Assembly: GCA_934667275.1 (NCBI GenBank)
Contig: CAKULK010000019.1
Coordinates: forward strand, 1-30,101
Origin: an uncultured Bacteroidales bacterium
GTDB taxonomy: Bacteria > Bacteroidota > Bacteroidia > Bacteroidales > Paludibacteraceae
Length of the DNA: 30,101 bases
Direction: 5' to 3'
Below, one piece after another: positions 8,889 through 18,091 of this stretch (positions are counted from its first letter, which is position 1; the number at the start of each line of letters is the position of its first letter). Under the pieces are notes generated by a model, which saw only the letters and a list, made by a program, of their open reading frames with translations, did not search any database and had not been told where the DNA came from. The translations under genes and the position numbers were made by a program.

Positions 8889-10268
8889 ATGAAATTCTAT
8901 CTTGCAATCATCGGTGGCGGACCTGCGGGTTACACGGCTGCCGAAATCGCCTCGCACGCAGGCAAAGACGTCGTTTTGTTTGAACAGGCAACCCTGGGCG
9001 GCACCTGCCTCAATGTAGGCTGTATCCCGACCAAGACCTTGCTCTACAGCGCAAAGCAATACTACAATGCTACCCACGCCACCAAGTACGGAGTGGCTGC
9101 CGAGGGTGTCGCTTTCGACTATGCCAAGATGGCGCAACGCAAGACCAAAGTGGTCCGCAAACTCGTAGCAGGCATCAAACAGAAACTCAACAACGAGCAT
9201 TGCACAGTCGTTTCGGGCGCAGCATCTGTCGTCAGCCGCACCGACGACAATGTCGTAATCGCTTGTGGTGAAGAGCAATACGAGGCAGAGAACCTCCTCA
9301 TCTGCACGGGTTCCAACAACTTTGTCCCCCCCATTCCGGGCGTGAAGGACAACCCCGCTGTATGGGATTCCACTACCGCTTTGGCGGCTACCGAACTGCC
9401 CAAATCCATGATTATCGTCGGTGGTGGTGTCATCGGTATGGAGTTCGCCACGCTCTACCACGAGTTGGGTGTACCCGTCACCGTGATCGAAGCCATGCCC
9501 ACTATCCTCCCCAACCTCGATCAGGAGGTGGTGACCGTCCTGCTCGATAAGTACCGCAAAGAGGGCATCAACATCCTCACCGACACCAAAGTGCTCGAAC
9601 TGCAGGGGAACCTCGTACTCACGTCCAACGGCGAATACGAAGCCGAACACGTGCTTATCTCCGTAGGCCGCCGTGCCAATCTGCAAGGCTTGGAGGCACT
9701 CACCGACCTGGTACTTCACCGCGGAGCCATTGTAGTGGACGATATGATGCGTACCAACCTGCCCAACGTGTATGCTGCAGGTGACGTCACGGGCAAAATC
9801 ATGCTGGCACATGTGGCATCCCGTCAGGCGGAAGTGGCTGTAGGGCGTATGCTCAAGCAGGTACCCGTGCAACGCATCGCGTACAATGCCATCCCGAGTG
9901 TGGTCTATACCAACCCCGAAATCGCGTGCGTGGGCTTGACCGAGAAGGACTTGAACGAAATCCACGAGGGCGATTTCGCACCTTCCATGTCCACCGAAGA
10001 ACCCTTTGTCCCCTACGAGGTGCACAAAATTCCTATGACCTATTCGGGTCGCTTTGTGGCTGAAAACGAAGGCGAGAACGGTCTTTGCAAGATGATTATC
10101 GACAAGAAGAACCACACCGTCATCGGCGTGCACATGATTGGCAACCCCTGTTCCGAGTTCGTGGCAGCCGCATCGTTTGCTGTCCGCATGGGCTATACCG
10201 TGGACGAGTTCCGCCAGGTCGTCTTCCCGCACCCCACCGTCAGCGAAATCCTCAAAGAAGTCCTTTGA
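8889..10268 (+). CDS. lpdA: Dihydrolipoyl dehydrogenase
   Basis: A 459-residue FAD/NAD-dependent disulfide oxidoreductase, the E3 component that reoxidises dihydrolipoamide in 2-oxoacid dehydrogenase or glycine cleavage complexes. Features are the FAD-binding GGGPAG at 9-14, the redox disulfide C40/C45 in GGTCLNVGCIPTK, the NAD-binding IVGGGVIGMEFA, the second FAD motif YAAGDVTG, and the C-terminal catalytic dyad H448/E453 (HPTVSE). Length is standard. It lies 33 bp after the MFS gene on the same strand and may be co-transcribed. No E1, E2 or lipoylation genes are in the window, so the partner complex is unknown. Confidence 0.95.
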   Translation: MKFYLAIIGGGPAGYTAAEIASHAGKDVVLFEQATLGGTCLNVGCIPTKTLLYSAKQYYNATHATKYGVAAEGVAFDYAKMAQRKTKVVRKLVAGIKQKLNNEHCTVVSGAASVVSRTDDNVVIACGEEQYEAENLLICTGSNNFVPPIPGVKDNPAVWDSTTALAATELPKSMIIVGGGVIGMEFATLYHELGVPVTVIEAMPTILPNLDQEVVTVLLDKYRKEGINILTDTKVLELQGNLVLTSNGEYEAEHVLISVGRRANLQGLEALTDLVLHRGAIVVDDMMRTNLPNVYAAGDVTGKIMLAHVASRQAEVAVGRMLKQVPVQRIAYNAIPSVVYTNPEIACVGLTEKDLNEIHEGDFAPSMSTEEPFVPYEVHKIPMTYSGRFVAENEGENGLCKMIIDKKNHTVIGVHMIGNPCSEFVAAASFAVRMGYTVDEFRQVVFPHPTVSEILKEVL

Positions 10269-10373
10269 TGTACGATTTGATAATGTACGATTTATTTACA
10301 TGCAAATCGTACATCTGCCCGCAGGGCACAATCGTACATAAATAATAAAATCGTAAATTCGTAAATCGTAAAT
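10268..10373 (+). repeat. Cluster of TACGATTT / AAATCGTA repeats with hairpin potential
   Basis: ATGTACGATTT occurs at 10268-10278 and 10283-10293. Its inverse AAATCGTACAT is at 10304-10314 and, lacking one base, at 10330-10339. AAATCGTAAAT occurs at 10348-10358 and 10363-10373. A GCCCGCAGGGC palindrome sits between the inverted copies. The 10283 and 10304 copies can pair into an 11-bp stem. The cluster fills the gap between lpdA and the tRNA-editing gene and could be a small dispersed repeat element or an mRNA-processing or attenuation structure. Confidence 0.65.
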
Positions 10374-10379
10374 ATCAAT

Positions 10380-10913
10380 ATGTCTATTGATTCTCCGCGT
10401 CAGGAAATGGTGCTTGCCTGGTTGGACGGGCACCATATTCCTTACACGTGCTACAACCACCCCGAGGGCAAGACCATCGAGGAGGCGAAACGTTGGTGGC
10501 ACGACGATGGCAGTGTGCATTGCAAGAACATCTTCATGCGCAACCACAAGGGCAACCAGCACTACCTCATCTGTTTCAACTGCGACCACGACTTGGCTAT
10601 CCACGACCTCGAACAGCGTCTCAAAGCCTCTCTGCAGGCAGCGGGGCAACCTGCTCCGGGCAAGTTGTCGTTTGCCAGTCCCGAGCGCATGATGCGCTAC
10701 TTGGGCTTGGAACCGGGCAGTGTGAGCCCCTTCGGACTCATCAACGACACCGAGCACCACGTCATCCTCTTCCTTGACAAGAACCTCCTGCAGGCGGACA
10801 GTCTCAGTTTCCACCCAAACGATTGCCGCGGCACGGTAGTCATTTCGCGCCCTGCATTTGAGCAATACCTCCAATGCGTTGGCAATAGGGTGGAGTGGAT
10901 TGACCTATACTAA
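10380..10913 (+). CDS. YbaK/ProX-type aminoacyl-tRNA deacylase (PrdX-like)
   Basis: A 177-residue single-domain editing protein. The family hydrolyses mischarged tRNA-Pro (Ala- or Cys-tRNA-Pro), backing up prolyl-tRNA synthetase. Supporting features are the conserved lysine region HCKNIFMRNHKG, the central LSFASPERMMRYLGLEPG, the signature GSVSPFGLIND, and HP near SFHPNDCRGTV. Length agrees with stand-alone PrdX/ProX proteins (about 160-180). It acts in the cytoplasm. It is the last gene of the plus-strand cluster, 111 bp after lpdA. Whether it edits Ala or Cys cannot be told from the sequence. Confidence 0.88.
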   Translation: MSIDSPRQEMVLAWLDGHHIPYTCYNHPEGKTIEEAKRWWHDDGSVHCKNIFMRNHKGNQHYLICFNCDHDLAIHDLEQRLKASLQAAGQPAPGKLSFASPERMMRYLGLEPGSVSPFGLINDTEHHVILFLDKNLLQADSLSFHPNDCRGTVVISRPAFEQYLQCVGNRVEWIDLY

Positions 10914-10937
10914 ATTATGAATTAAGAATTATGAATT
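10913..10937 (+). repeat. Short AATTATGAATT direct repeat
   Basis: AATTATGAATT occurs at 10913-10923 and 10927-10937, straight after the tRNA-editing gene. No function is evident. Confidence 0.5.
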
Positions 10938-11012
10938 GCATGTGTTGTATGCAAAAGTGGGGAAATTAATGGTTAATAATTACACGATAATTATATGTTT
11001 ATTTGATTGATT

Positions 11013-11867
11013 ATGAAACGTTTCCTATCAATTTTTATTTTGTCAGCGGTACTATTCCCTGCCGCGCAAACCGCCTTTGCATGGGGTCCCAAGGGGCACC
11101 GCATTGTAGCGCAACTTGCCTACGACAATCTCACCTGCCGCGCACGCAAGCAGGTGGATGCCATTCTCGGCAAGCAGGGCATGATTTACCTCTCCACATG
11201 GCCCGACGAAATCAAGAGCGACACTATCTATCCCACCTCTTTTGTTTGGCATTTCCAAGACCTCAATCCGGGCATGACCGACTCTGCCCTGGTCTCCGCC
11301 CTCACCACCAACTACCCCAAGGAAGGGGGCGAGCAGTTCCGCGCCATGGACAGCCTGTATGTGCTCCTGCAACACGACCGCAAGAACCACGATGCCCTCG
11401 TCTTCTATATCCACCTCTCGGGCGACCGTTTCTGCCCCATGCACCTTGGGCACATGGACGACCTCGGTGGCAACCGCGTGAAGATGCGTTGGTTCGGGCA
11501 GAACACCAACCTGCACACCGTGTGGGATAGCAAACTGATTGAGTACAAGGGCTTTTCCTATACCGAGTATGCCGCTTATCTCCACGACATCTACGACCAT
11601 CGGCAGAAAGCGGTGGAGGCAATGACTGACGCGCAGATGCTCATCTACACCTACCATATCACTGACCAAGTGTATGATTATCAGACCACTTGGGACGGCA
11701 ATGCTTACCACTACGCCTACCATATCACTGACCAAGTGTATGATTATCAGACCACTTGGGACGGCAATGCTTACCACTACGCCTACCGTTGGATGGAGCC
11801 CATGGAGTGGCAACTTTACATGGCGGGCATACGTCTCGCCAAACGCCTCAACGCTATCTATCGTTGA
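11013..11867 (+). CDS. Exported S1/P1 family nuclease with an internal 22-residue duplication
   Basis: A 284-residue zinc-dependent nuclease. A signal peptide (residues 1-23, ending AFA) would be removed before Trp24, the mature N-terminal tryptophan that ligates zinc in this family. The other expected zinc ligands are present: H29 in WGPKGH, D65 in STWPDEIK, H80 in VWHFQD, H134/D138/H144 in HLSGDRFCPMH, and H168/D172 in HTVWD. All precede the duplication at residues 214-257, so the active site should be intact. S1/P1 enzymes degrade single-stranded DNA or RNA; here the enzyme would act in the periplasm or outside, perhaps scavenging nucleotides. The ATG at 11013 starts the signal peptide. 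An intrinsic terminator follows. Confidence 0.93.
   Translation: MKRFLSIFILSAVLFPAAQTAFAWGPKGHRIVAQLAYDNLTCRARKQVDAILGKQGMIYLSTWPDEIKSDTIYPTSFVWHFQDLNPGMTDSALVSALTTNYPKEGGEQFRAMDSLYVLLQHDRKNHDALVFYIHLSGDRFCPMHLGHMDDLGGNRVKMRWFGQNTNLHTVWDSKLIEYKGFSYTEYAAYLHDIYDHRQKAVEAMTDAQMLIYTYHITDQVYDYQTTWDGNAYHYAYHITDQVYDYQTTWDGNAYHYAYRWMEPMEWQLYMAGIRLAKRLNAIYR
11651..11782 (+). repeat. Exact 66-bp tandem duplication inside the S1/P1 nuclease gene
   Basis: Bases 11651-11716 and 11717-11782 are identical over the full 66 bp, and the frame is kept. Each unit encodes 22 residues containing HITDQVYDYQTTWDGNAYHY. The absence of any difference, even at third positions, indicates a very recent slippage event or an assembly artefact. 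Confidence 0.95.
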
Positions 11868-11890
11868 TTTTTTATATATCTCAAGAATAC

Positions 11891-11926
11891 GAGACTGCCT
11901 AAAAAAAATAGGCAGTCTCTTTTGTT
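11891..11926 (+). terminator. Intrinsic terminator after the S1/P1 nuclease gene
   Basis: An 11-bp perfect stem GAGACTGCCTA / TAGGCAGTCTC (11891-11901 with 11909-11919) encloses a loop of seven A residues. It is followed by TCTTTTGTTTTTG. Confidence 0.9.
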
Positions 11927-11950
11927 TTTGCAAATAATTTTGCTTTTTTT

Positions 11951-11982
11951 ATTGTGCATTTGAAAAATATGTAGTACCTTTG
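11951..11982 (+). promoter_or_regulatory. Promoter-like sequence of the candidate non-coding RNA
   Basis: TACCTTTG (11975-11982) fits the -7 consensus fully. ATTG (11951-11954), 20 bases upstream, is a partial -33 box; a perfect TTTG at 11959 is too close (12 bases). The predicted start is near 11989. Confidence 0.5.
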
Positions 11983-11988
11983 CCGCTG

Positions 11989-12277
11989 AATTTACGCTGG
12001 AGGGGATATGTTCTTCTTTCAGGGTGGATTTGACATATTGAATAGCGTTTATTGACGCTTTGTTTTTGGCTAAACGAAACTTCGCAACTTTCGAAAAAGA
12101 GTCACAAATCAAAGTAGCAGTAGATGCCTATGGGTGTGACGTTTGTCATACTGCATCCGTTTCTTGGATGTAGTGTATCGTCATATCAGCGTAGGTTTCC
12201 TGTTGTTTGTTTGACTCTTTAGGTAATGCGAAGACCTCGTTTAGCGAATAAGCAACACGGGGTCTGCGCTTTTTTTG
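11989..12277 (+). ncRNA. Candidate structured non-coding RNA or long 5' leader
   Basis: About 290 bases lie between a promoter-like sequence and a strong intrinsic terminator, without a plausible plus-strand gene. Three hairpins can be drawn: AGCGT/ACGCT (12044-12048 with 12055-12059); an 11-bp stem with a few G-U pairs at 12148-12158 with 12166-12176, which includes CTGCATCC / GGATGTAG; and the terminator stem. I do not recognise it as tmRNA, RNase P, 6S or SRP RNA. It could be an independent small RNA or an attenuated leader for the secreted-protein gene that starts 150 bases later. The calls for ends and strand are inferred. Confidence 0.45.
12228..12276 (+). terminator. Intrinsic terminator upstream of the large secreted-protein gene
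   Basis: The stem GCGAAGACCTCG (12228-12239) pairs with CGGGGTCTGCGC (12258-12269), with one mismatch and one G-U pair, and is followed by seven T residues (12270-12276). It lies downstream of no complete gene other than the candidate RNA, so it ends either that RNA or an attenuated leader. Confidence 0.7.
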
Positions 12278-12428
12278 TGTCTATATATCAACTTTATGGG
12301 TAATAGATGTTAATGTCCATAAGACTTTGAAAGTTTCTATCCTATAACCAAGATATAACAAAGGACCAACAATGTACCAACAAAGACAAATAACAAATAC
12401 ATTAATTAACTTATAAAATTATCAACCA

Positions 12429-15400
12429 ATGAAAAAGATTTATTCTTTCGTGCTTTTAGCGGCGACACTACTGCTGAGCACAAACCTGTGGGCGGAAGGT
12501 AATGTTGCCAAGGTCGGTGAGAGCGAGTATGCGACATTTGATGCAGCCCTTCAAAACTGGACAGATGGCACCACGCTGACGATTCTGCAAAATTGTGAAT
12601 ACACTGCAACGGCAGCATTCGAGGTGAAACAGAACACCACCCTTGACCTCAATGGACAAACGTTAATATGGAAGACATCTGCTCAGCAAGGTCTTAGTGC
12701 CGGCGAGGGTATCAACTTGACTATCCAAGACAATTCTTCCGCTAACAAAGGCACATTCGCCTTTGAGAGTACATACGCAGGTACTAACGCTGCTGCCATT
12801 TATGCTGCAGCAAAGACGACACCGTCTAAGTTGACCATCAAGAATATCAACATCACGGCGAATTTCTGTGCAGATGGTACAAAATACATAGGTAATTCGG
12901 TAGTCTATACGGAAAAATCATCTGCGGTAAATGTTGATATTGAGCATACTAATTTCACAATTACGGGTTTGATTCAGAGTGCGGTGATATTAGAGAATGT
13001 TGCGGGTATTGATGCCGCAAATGACAAATTAGCAGATATTTCCATTACCTACCAAAAGACAGATAAAAAGGGTTATGCTCTCAGTGCTTTTAAGATAAAC
13101 CGTCCTTGCACATTATAGAATTGTCGCGTGGATTTGTCTTCATTTTCGGGTGCACGAGGCGTATATGGTGATATGACATCTTGTACCATTAAAGGAGCGC
13201 AAACTTATTTTGATGTAACGACGGCATTACAAATTGACAATGTGTCTGCAACGGTTAATATAAATGCCGGTAAATTTAAGGTAGAAACGTTTACCTATCT
13301 AAAGAAATCACAAGGTAGCGTTATCAATATAGATGAGTCTGCAAGATTTGCAATACTGTCACCTTACAATATTGCAAGCGTGCGTGATATGGCATTTGAC
13401 GAGGAGGAAATGAACGGTATCAAGTATTACAAAATTTCTGCTACTGGTAAAAGTGCATACGAATGTATATACTCCATTACAGATAATTCTACTCCAAAGG
13501 CTGCAATTCCATATAAAACGTTCGGAGATGCAGTTGATGCAGGTAAAACGGCTATCATTATGATAACATCTGCTGCTAAGTCTTGCAACATCACTATCCT
13601 ATCGAGTAAAAACATCACATTGTACCAAAAAGAGGATAAGTCGTACCAAGGAACTATCACCAATCAAGGAACGCTTAGTTTTAACTCTAATTCATGCGCA
13701 TTGGGCGTAGTATGGGACAACATCACTATTGATAACCAAGGTACATTGAAGTTAAATACAGAACTTTATTATGACGACAATTTCATAATAAAGAATCAAG
13801 AAGGCAAGACGGTAGAGATTAGTAACGGCTATTTCAAAAACTCATTATTACAGACTCATCCGGAATATAAGAACTATCTTAAAACGAACTATACCTTTGT
13901 TGATTTAGGTAATGGATATTCTTGGGCGGTAGATGGCACTAAAAAGGTTGCTACGGTAGGTGATGAAAATTACCCGACTTTGCAATCTGCACTTAATGCT
14001 TCATCGGAATCCGCCTATGCAAAATTGGTAAGTAGCGTTGTTAAGAATAATACTATTTCTGCTATTACTATCAATAATGGCAAGAAAGCATTTTTGGATT
14101 TGAATGGAAAAACATTAACCATCACTGGTTTGGGTGGAGTATACTCGAGTATCAGTAATGGTAGTCTGACGATAACAAACTCTCAAACCACAGGCGGAAT
14201 CACTTGCTCAGGAGCAAATGTATTCGATATGAAAGGTTCAACAGATCCAACAGCAGCAGAATACTCGGTACTGACCATTGATAAATCGGTAAAAGTAACA
14301 CAAGAGAACGGAAACTATTTTGCTTTCGTAAACTCTCCTTTAGATAAGAATAATAATGACTTGGATAACAAGTACGGCATTGTGGTCAACTTTAATGGAA
14401 CTTACAATGGTACTGTACCATTTTCTATCCATGGTGCATTACTTAAACGTGAAAATAACGACAACGCTCCCAAATTCAATATAGGTGCAGATGCTAACAT
14501 TACCGCTACTGCCATTGCATACGCTGCAGGATATGGTATTTGGGAGTATGCAGGTACAGCAATTACAAATCTCTTTGGCATTGAGATGCGTGCAGGCGAG
14601 TTCACTATGACAGGTGGCAAGATTGAGTGTACTATGGCGGCTCCGGCTGACGATGAAGGCAATGGTAGCGGTTCTACCTCACAGGCATGTGCTATCTCGG
14701 CAATGCAACACAATACGAAGTTGCCGATCTCAATTACCATCAACGGCGGCGAACTGAAGGCTTATACTCCTATCTACCAAGCCAACCCGCAAGGGAACTC
14801 GGACGAGGATATTAAGAAAGTAAGTGTTGTGGTAAACAATCCCGAGAACGGTGCTGCTCCGAAGATTTATTCCAACAGCAACAACATCGTTTGGTCTGCC
14901 AACAAGGAGGTAACGCTCAACGGCGGTGTTTATAACCTGAACCCATCGGCATATGTAGCAAGCGACAAGGCTGTTGTCGAGAACACCGATGAGACCACAA
15001 AAGCAACATATCCTTACGCCATTGGCAACAAAGCTGACGCTATGACGACTATTAAGGAAGGCAACTGGGATGTGGCTGACACTTGGAAAGACGGCAAGGT
15101 GCCGACAGGAGCAACTCCTGTTGTGATTGCACATAATGTTATTATCCCTGCGAACACAAAAGCAGAGGCTTGCGGCGTTGAGGTACAGAGCAATAGCGTT
15201 ATCACCGTAGAGGGCGCATTGGTTATCGGCAACGACGGTATCAAGGGCATCACCAACGCCAACCAATTGCTCATCAAAGACGGCGGCGCTATGGTAATCT
15301 CGCCTGTGGCAACCCAAGAGTACAGCCAGCCGCTGGCTACTGTGGAACTGAAAACGGTTATCCGCGATGTGAAAGACGAATATGCTGCCGGAGACCGCTC

Positions 15401-16517
15401 TTATGAGTATATTTGGCAAAACATTGGTCTGCCTGTTACCTCGATGACTATCACTCCTGCCAAGACACTGACCGTAAACACTTGGGATATTATGTCGGCA
15501 TGGGTTCCCGCTACCGAATTCGGGACAGCGTTCCGCGGCTACCATATCACCAACCTGACCAACCAAACAGCCGATATGTTATATACGTTTGCAGGTCAGT
15601 TGGTCGGCACTCAGAATGCGACACTCTCCATGCCGCGCGACGGCTTCCATTTCTTCGGAAACAGTTGGATGGCTCCATTCGATGTCGAGGAAATATTGAA
15701 CCAACTCAACAGCAAGAATACCAGCGATGATGTCAATTCGACCGTCTATGTGTACATTTCCGATCAGAAAGCAGTGGATGGTATCACATACAATGACGGA
15801 CAATATGTGGATATCAACCTGAATAACTTGAAAAATGCGAATTTTGCTGCCACATTTGGTCAGATTGCAGCCTTGCAAGGTTTCTTCCTGCATTCGGATG
15901 CCAAAGCGGAGATTTCTCTGAATTACGAGAAAGCGGTATGGAATGCGATGTTGGCAAAACCTGTCAAAGCAACCAAACGCCTCGTTGAGGAAGAAGATGG
16001 GACTGCTGCACGTCTTATCTTTACGGCAGAGAACGGGCGAGCAGATGTTGTTTATCTCTATGAGGGTGAGGCATTTACAGCACCGAAGATGATGAACGTA
16101 AAGCCTAATGTGAATATCTACGCCATCACTGCAGACGGCAACTATTCTACTATTGGCTTGGATAAAATAGAAGGCACACAAATCGGCATTCAAACCAATG
16201 CAAAAACCCATTACACCATCTCGTTTGACTGGTTGAAAGGCGAAACCCTTTACCTCAAAGATAAAAAGGAGAATAAGTATATCGCAATGACAGAAACAGC
16301 CACCTACGAGTTTATGGCAGATGCAAACACCACGATTGACGATCGCTTTGAGATTGTAGGCAAATCAGATGTTCCCACGATGATAGAGGTGGTTGAGAAC
16401 AATGCCGTTGCAACAGGTATCTATACTATCATGGGACAATATGTCGGCGAGACATCTATGTGGAATACACTGCCCGCAGGAATGTATATTGTAGATGGTC
16501 AAAAACGAGTAAAATAA
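12429..16517 (+). pseudogene. Large secreted beta-helix-like surface protein, interrupted by one in-frame TAG
   Basis: The frame runs 1362 codons with a single TAG at codon 230 (13116-13118); both sides are in the same frame without an indel. Residues 1-22 are a signal peptide (MKKIYSFVLLAATLLLS core). Two related modules begin VAKVGESEYATFDAALQ (about 28) and VATVGDENYPTLQSALN (about 507), each followed by a DLNGQTL/DLNGKTL segment, typical of right-handed beta-helix (pectin-lyase-like) surface proteins. A strand-rich region with GNWDVADTWKDGKVP follows. The C-terminus reads GIYTIMGQYVGE...LPAGMYIVDGQKRVK, like Bacteroidales sorting or anchoring tails. The part before about 14550 is more AT-rich than the rest. 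The TAG context TL*NC resembles ILQNC earlier in the protein, so the codon was probably CAG. It may be a broken gene, a sequencing error, or be read through. Function unknown; probably cell-surface adhesion or glycan binding. Confidence 0.8.
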
Positions 16518-16529
16518 ATTGGTATAGGT

Positions 16530-16673
16530 ATGAATATGAAAGCAATTTACCAAACACCTGCGACTTTGCGCACGAGCATTGAGCCGCAAGTGATATTGGC
16601 AGGGAGCGGTCCGGCAAGTATCTTTGAAAGTGGTGTTCCTGCAGGAGGTGCTATAGGAAGTGATACGTGGTAG
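16530..16673 (+). CDS. Small ORF (47 aa) downstream of the secreted protein
   Basis: A 47-codon frame (second ATG at 16536) beginning MNMKAIYQTPATLRTSIEPQ and ending GGAIGSDTW, terminated by TAG. It starts 12 bases after the secreted-protein stop. Small proteins of this style (basic start with MK..Y..P, a middle such as EPQVILAGS, glycine-rich end with a final W) are frequent as unannotated ORFs in Bacteroidales, often near exported proteins. No function is known. The close spacing suggests co-transcription. Confidence 0.5.
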   Translation: MNMKAIYQTPATLRTSIEPQVILAGSGPASIFESGVPAGGAIGSDTW

Positions 16674-16700
16674 ATATCAACACTACCATAAACATAATTT

Positions 16701-16739
16701 CAAATCGGCTGTCTAATATGAGGTTTGGCAGCCGATTTG
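16701..16739. repeat. Inverted repeat, possible terminator of the secreted-protein operon
   Basis: CAAATCGGCTG (16701-16711) pairs perfectly with CAGCCGATTTG (16729-16739), and two further pairs extend the stem. There is no clean T-run after it on the plus strand, so termination is uncertain. Confidence 0.55.
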
Positions 16740-16759
16740 ATTAAACAAGAGGAAAATAT

Positions 16760-16795
16760 AAGAGGCCGCCAGATAATTGTTTTTGGCAGCCTCTT
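16760..16795 (-). terminator. Probable terminator of the C1 peptidase gene
   Basis: The arms 16760-16770 and 16785-16795 (AAGAGGCCGCC / GGCAGCCTCTT) form a stem of 11 pairs with one mismatch. Read on the minus strand it is followed by ATATTTTCC, a short T-rich tail. It lies 27 bases beyond the stop of the minus-strand peptidase gene. Confidence 0.65.
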
Positions 16796-16821
16796 GAGAG
16801 TAATATACTGAATGGTTGTTA

Positions 16822-18039
16822 TTATTTGATACCAAGTTTTTTGCGAATATCCTTTGGAATCGCGTCTTTGTGCACGAGGATGTCGTTGGTCTTGTACTTC
16901 ATAAATGCCTCGGAGATGTACCAAATGCCCTTATAGTCACTCTTCTGCGTGCCCCAAGAGTTCTTAATCATATAATAGCGTTTGCCGTTCTGATCGTGCG
17001 CAGTTCCGAAAATCTGCATACCATGGTCGTCGGTAGTCTCCCAATTGTCGTATGCCTGTTGACGCATCTTTTGGGTGATTTCCATCTCGGGGAGCGGTTT
17101 CTTGGTGAGTTCGTCCTTTTTATCTTTCTCGGTCAAGCCCAACCAGTGCGCTGCATCACTACCAGTAAGGTCTGCGCCCTTGTCTGCATCGGGCATCACA
17201 CCAATGCCTTTGCGCGTGAAACCGACCTCGCTGACATCTGCACCCCAGGCCAAGGTATAGCCGTTAGCAATGGCATTGTCGATGATACGCATCAGTTCAT
17301 CAATAGGCACATTGTACATCTGATCCATACGCCAGTTGTCCGGCACCTCCAAAGCAAAGGTGCTGTAGAACGGATGATGGGTGTAGGAAGTGATGCTCAC
17401 ATAGTCGTCCGCATTGAGTCCCAACGACTTAACGAAAGATTGCGGGGTGTATTTCTTGCCATTGTAGGTGAATGTCTCGGGACATTGCCCCAGATAAGTA
17501 TCATAAATCGCTTGCAGACCTTTTTTCCATACGGGGGTTATTTTTTTCAGTTTGCCGGAAGTGAGTCCTTGTACATAGCCCTTTGCCACTGCATCCAACT
17601 CTGCATGTACGGGCAATGTGTCGGCGGGGCTGGCTGCATACTGAATACCAGGCATAACTTCTTGCGGTACAAGGCCATAGTTCTTCATACAATAGATGAC
17701 ATCGTAAGCCGAACCACCAGGGGCAAACTCTGCTGTTCCATACATACGGACCACATACTCGGCGCGATCAATCATGGTGTGGCTGACCACAAACATTTCG
17801 CTCAAATCGTATTCACCTTTGCCCATACGAAGTAACTCGCTCTCCACGAAACCAATGGTAGAGAAACTCCAACATGTGCTACTGCGGTGTTGGTTTTTGA
17901 CAGGAGTGATGCCTACGCTGTCGATAGTAGTGAAACGGAAACCCTCAGTGGAATCCGATGCAGCCGCAGGGGCATCTGTTTGCGCCATAGCAGCCAAAGT
18001 GAGCGCGGAAAGCGCTACAGAAAGGATTGTCTTTTTCAT
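16822..18039 (-). CDS. Exported C1 family cysteine peptidase (aminopeptidase C / bleomycin hydrolase-like)
   Basis: A 405-residue papain-fold peptidase. A signal peptide covers residues 1-19 (LSALTLAAMAQ). Active-site elements are the oxyanion glutamine Q50 and nucleophile C56 in KNQHRSSTCWSFS, the catalytic histidine around 337 in TTDDHGMQIFG, and the asparagine around 358 in MIKNSWG. The insertions between Cys and His and the C-terminal end match the PepC/bleomycin hydrolase branch (C1B). Cytoplasmic PepC enzymes lack a signal peptide, so this exported form, common in Bacteroidales, probably digests peptides in the periplasm. The gene follows lon by 52 bp on the same strand and may be co-transcribed with it. 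Confidence 0.92.
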   Translation of the reverse strand: MKKTILSVALSALTLAAMAQTDAPAAASDSTEGFRFTTIDSVGITPVKNQHRSSTCWSFSTIGFVESELLRMGKGEYDLSEMFVVSHTMIDRAEYVVRMYGTAEFAPGGSAYDVIYCMKNYGLVPQEVMPGIQYAASPADTLPVHAELDAVAKGYVQGLTSGKLKKITPVWKKGLQAIYDTYLGQCPETFTYNGKKYTPQSFVKSLGLNADDYVSITSYTHHPFYSTFALEVPDNWRMDQMYNVPIDELMRIIDNAIANGYTLAWGADVSEVGFTRKGIGVMPDADKGADLTGSDAAHWLGLTEKDKKDELTKKPLPEMEITQKMRQQAYDNWETTDDHGMQIFGTAHDQNGKRYYMIKNSWGTQKSDYKGIWYISEAFMKYKTNDILVHKDAIPKDIRKKLGIK

Positions 18040-18091
18040 TTATGATTATTAATTAGGTTTGTATCCAATCGTTACAATAGTTTTTAGTTTT

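Noticed and set aside
8871..10232. 453-codon minus-strand frame opposite lpdA
   Set aside because: An antisense shadow produced by codon bias; histidine- and valine-rich, and the plus strand carries full dihydrolipoyl dehydrogenase motifs.
11858..12112. 84-codon minus-strand frame over the terminator and candidate RNA
   Set aside because: It runs through the S1/P1 terminator hairpin and the RNA promoter; more likely the reverse of a structured RNA than a protein.
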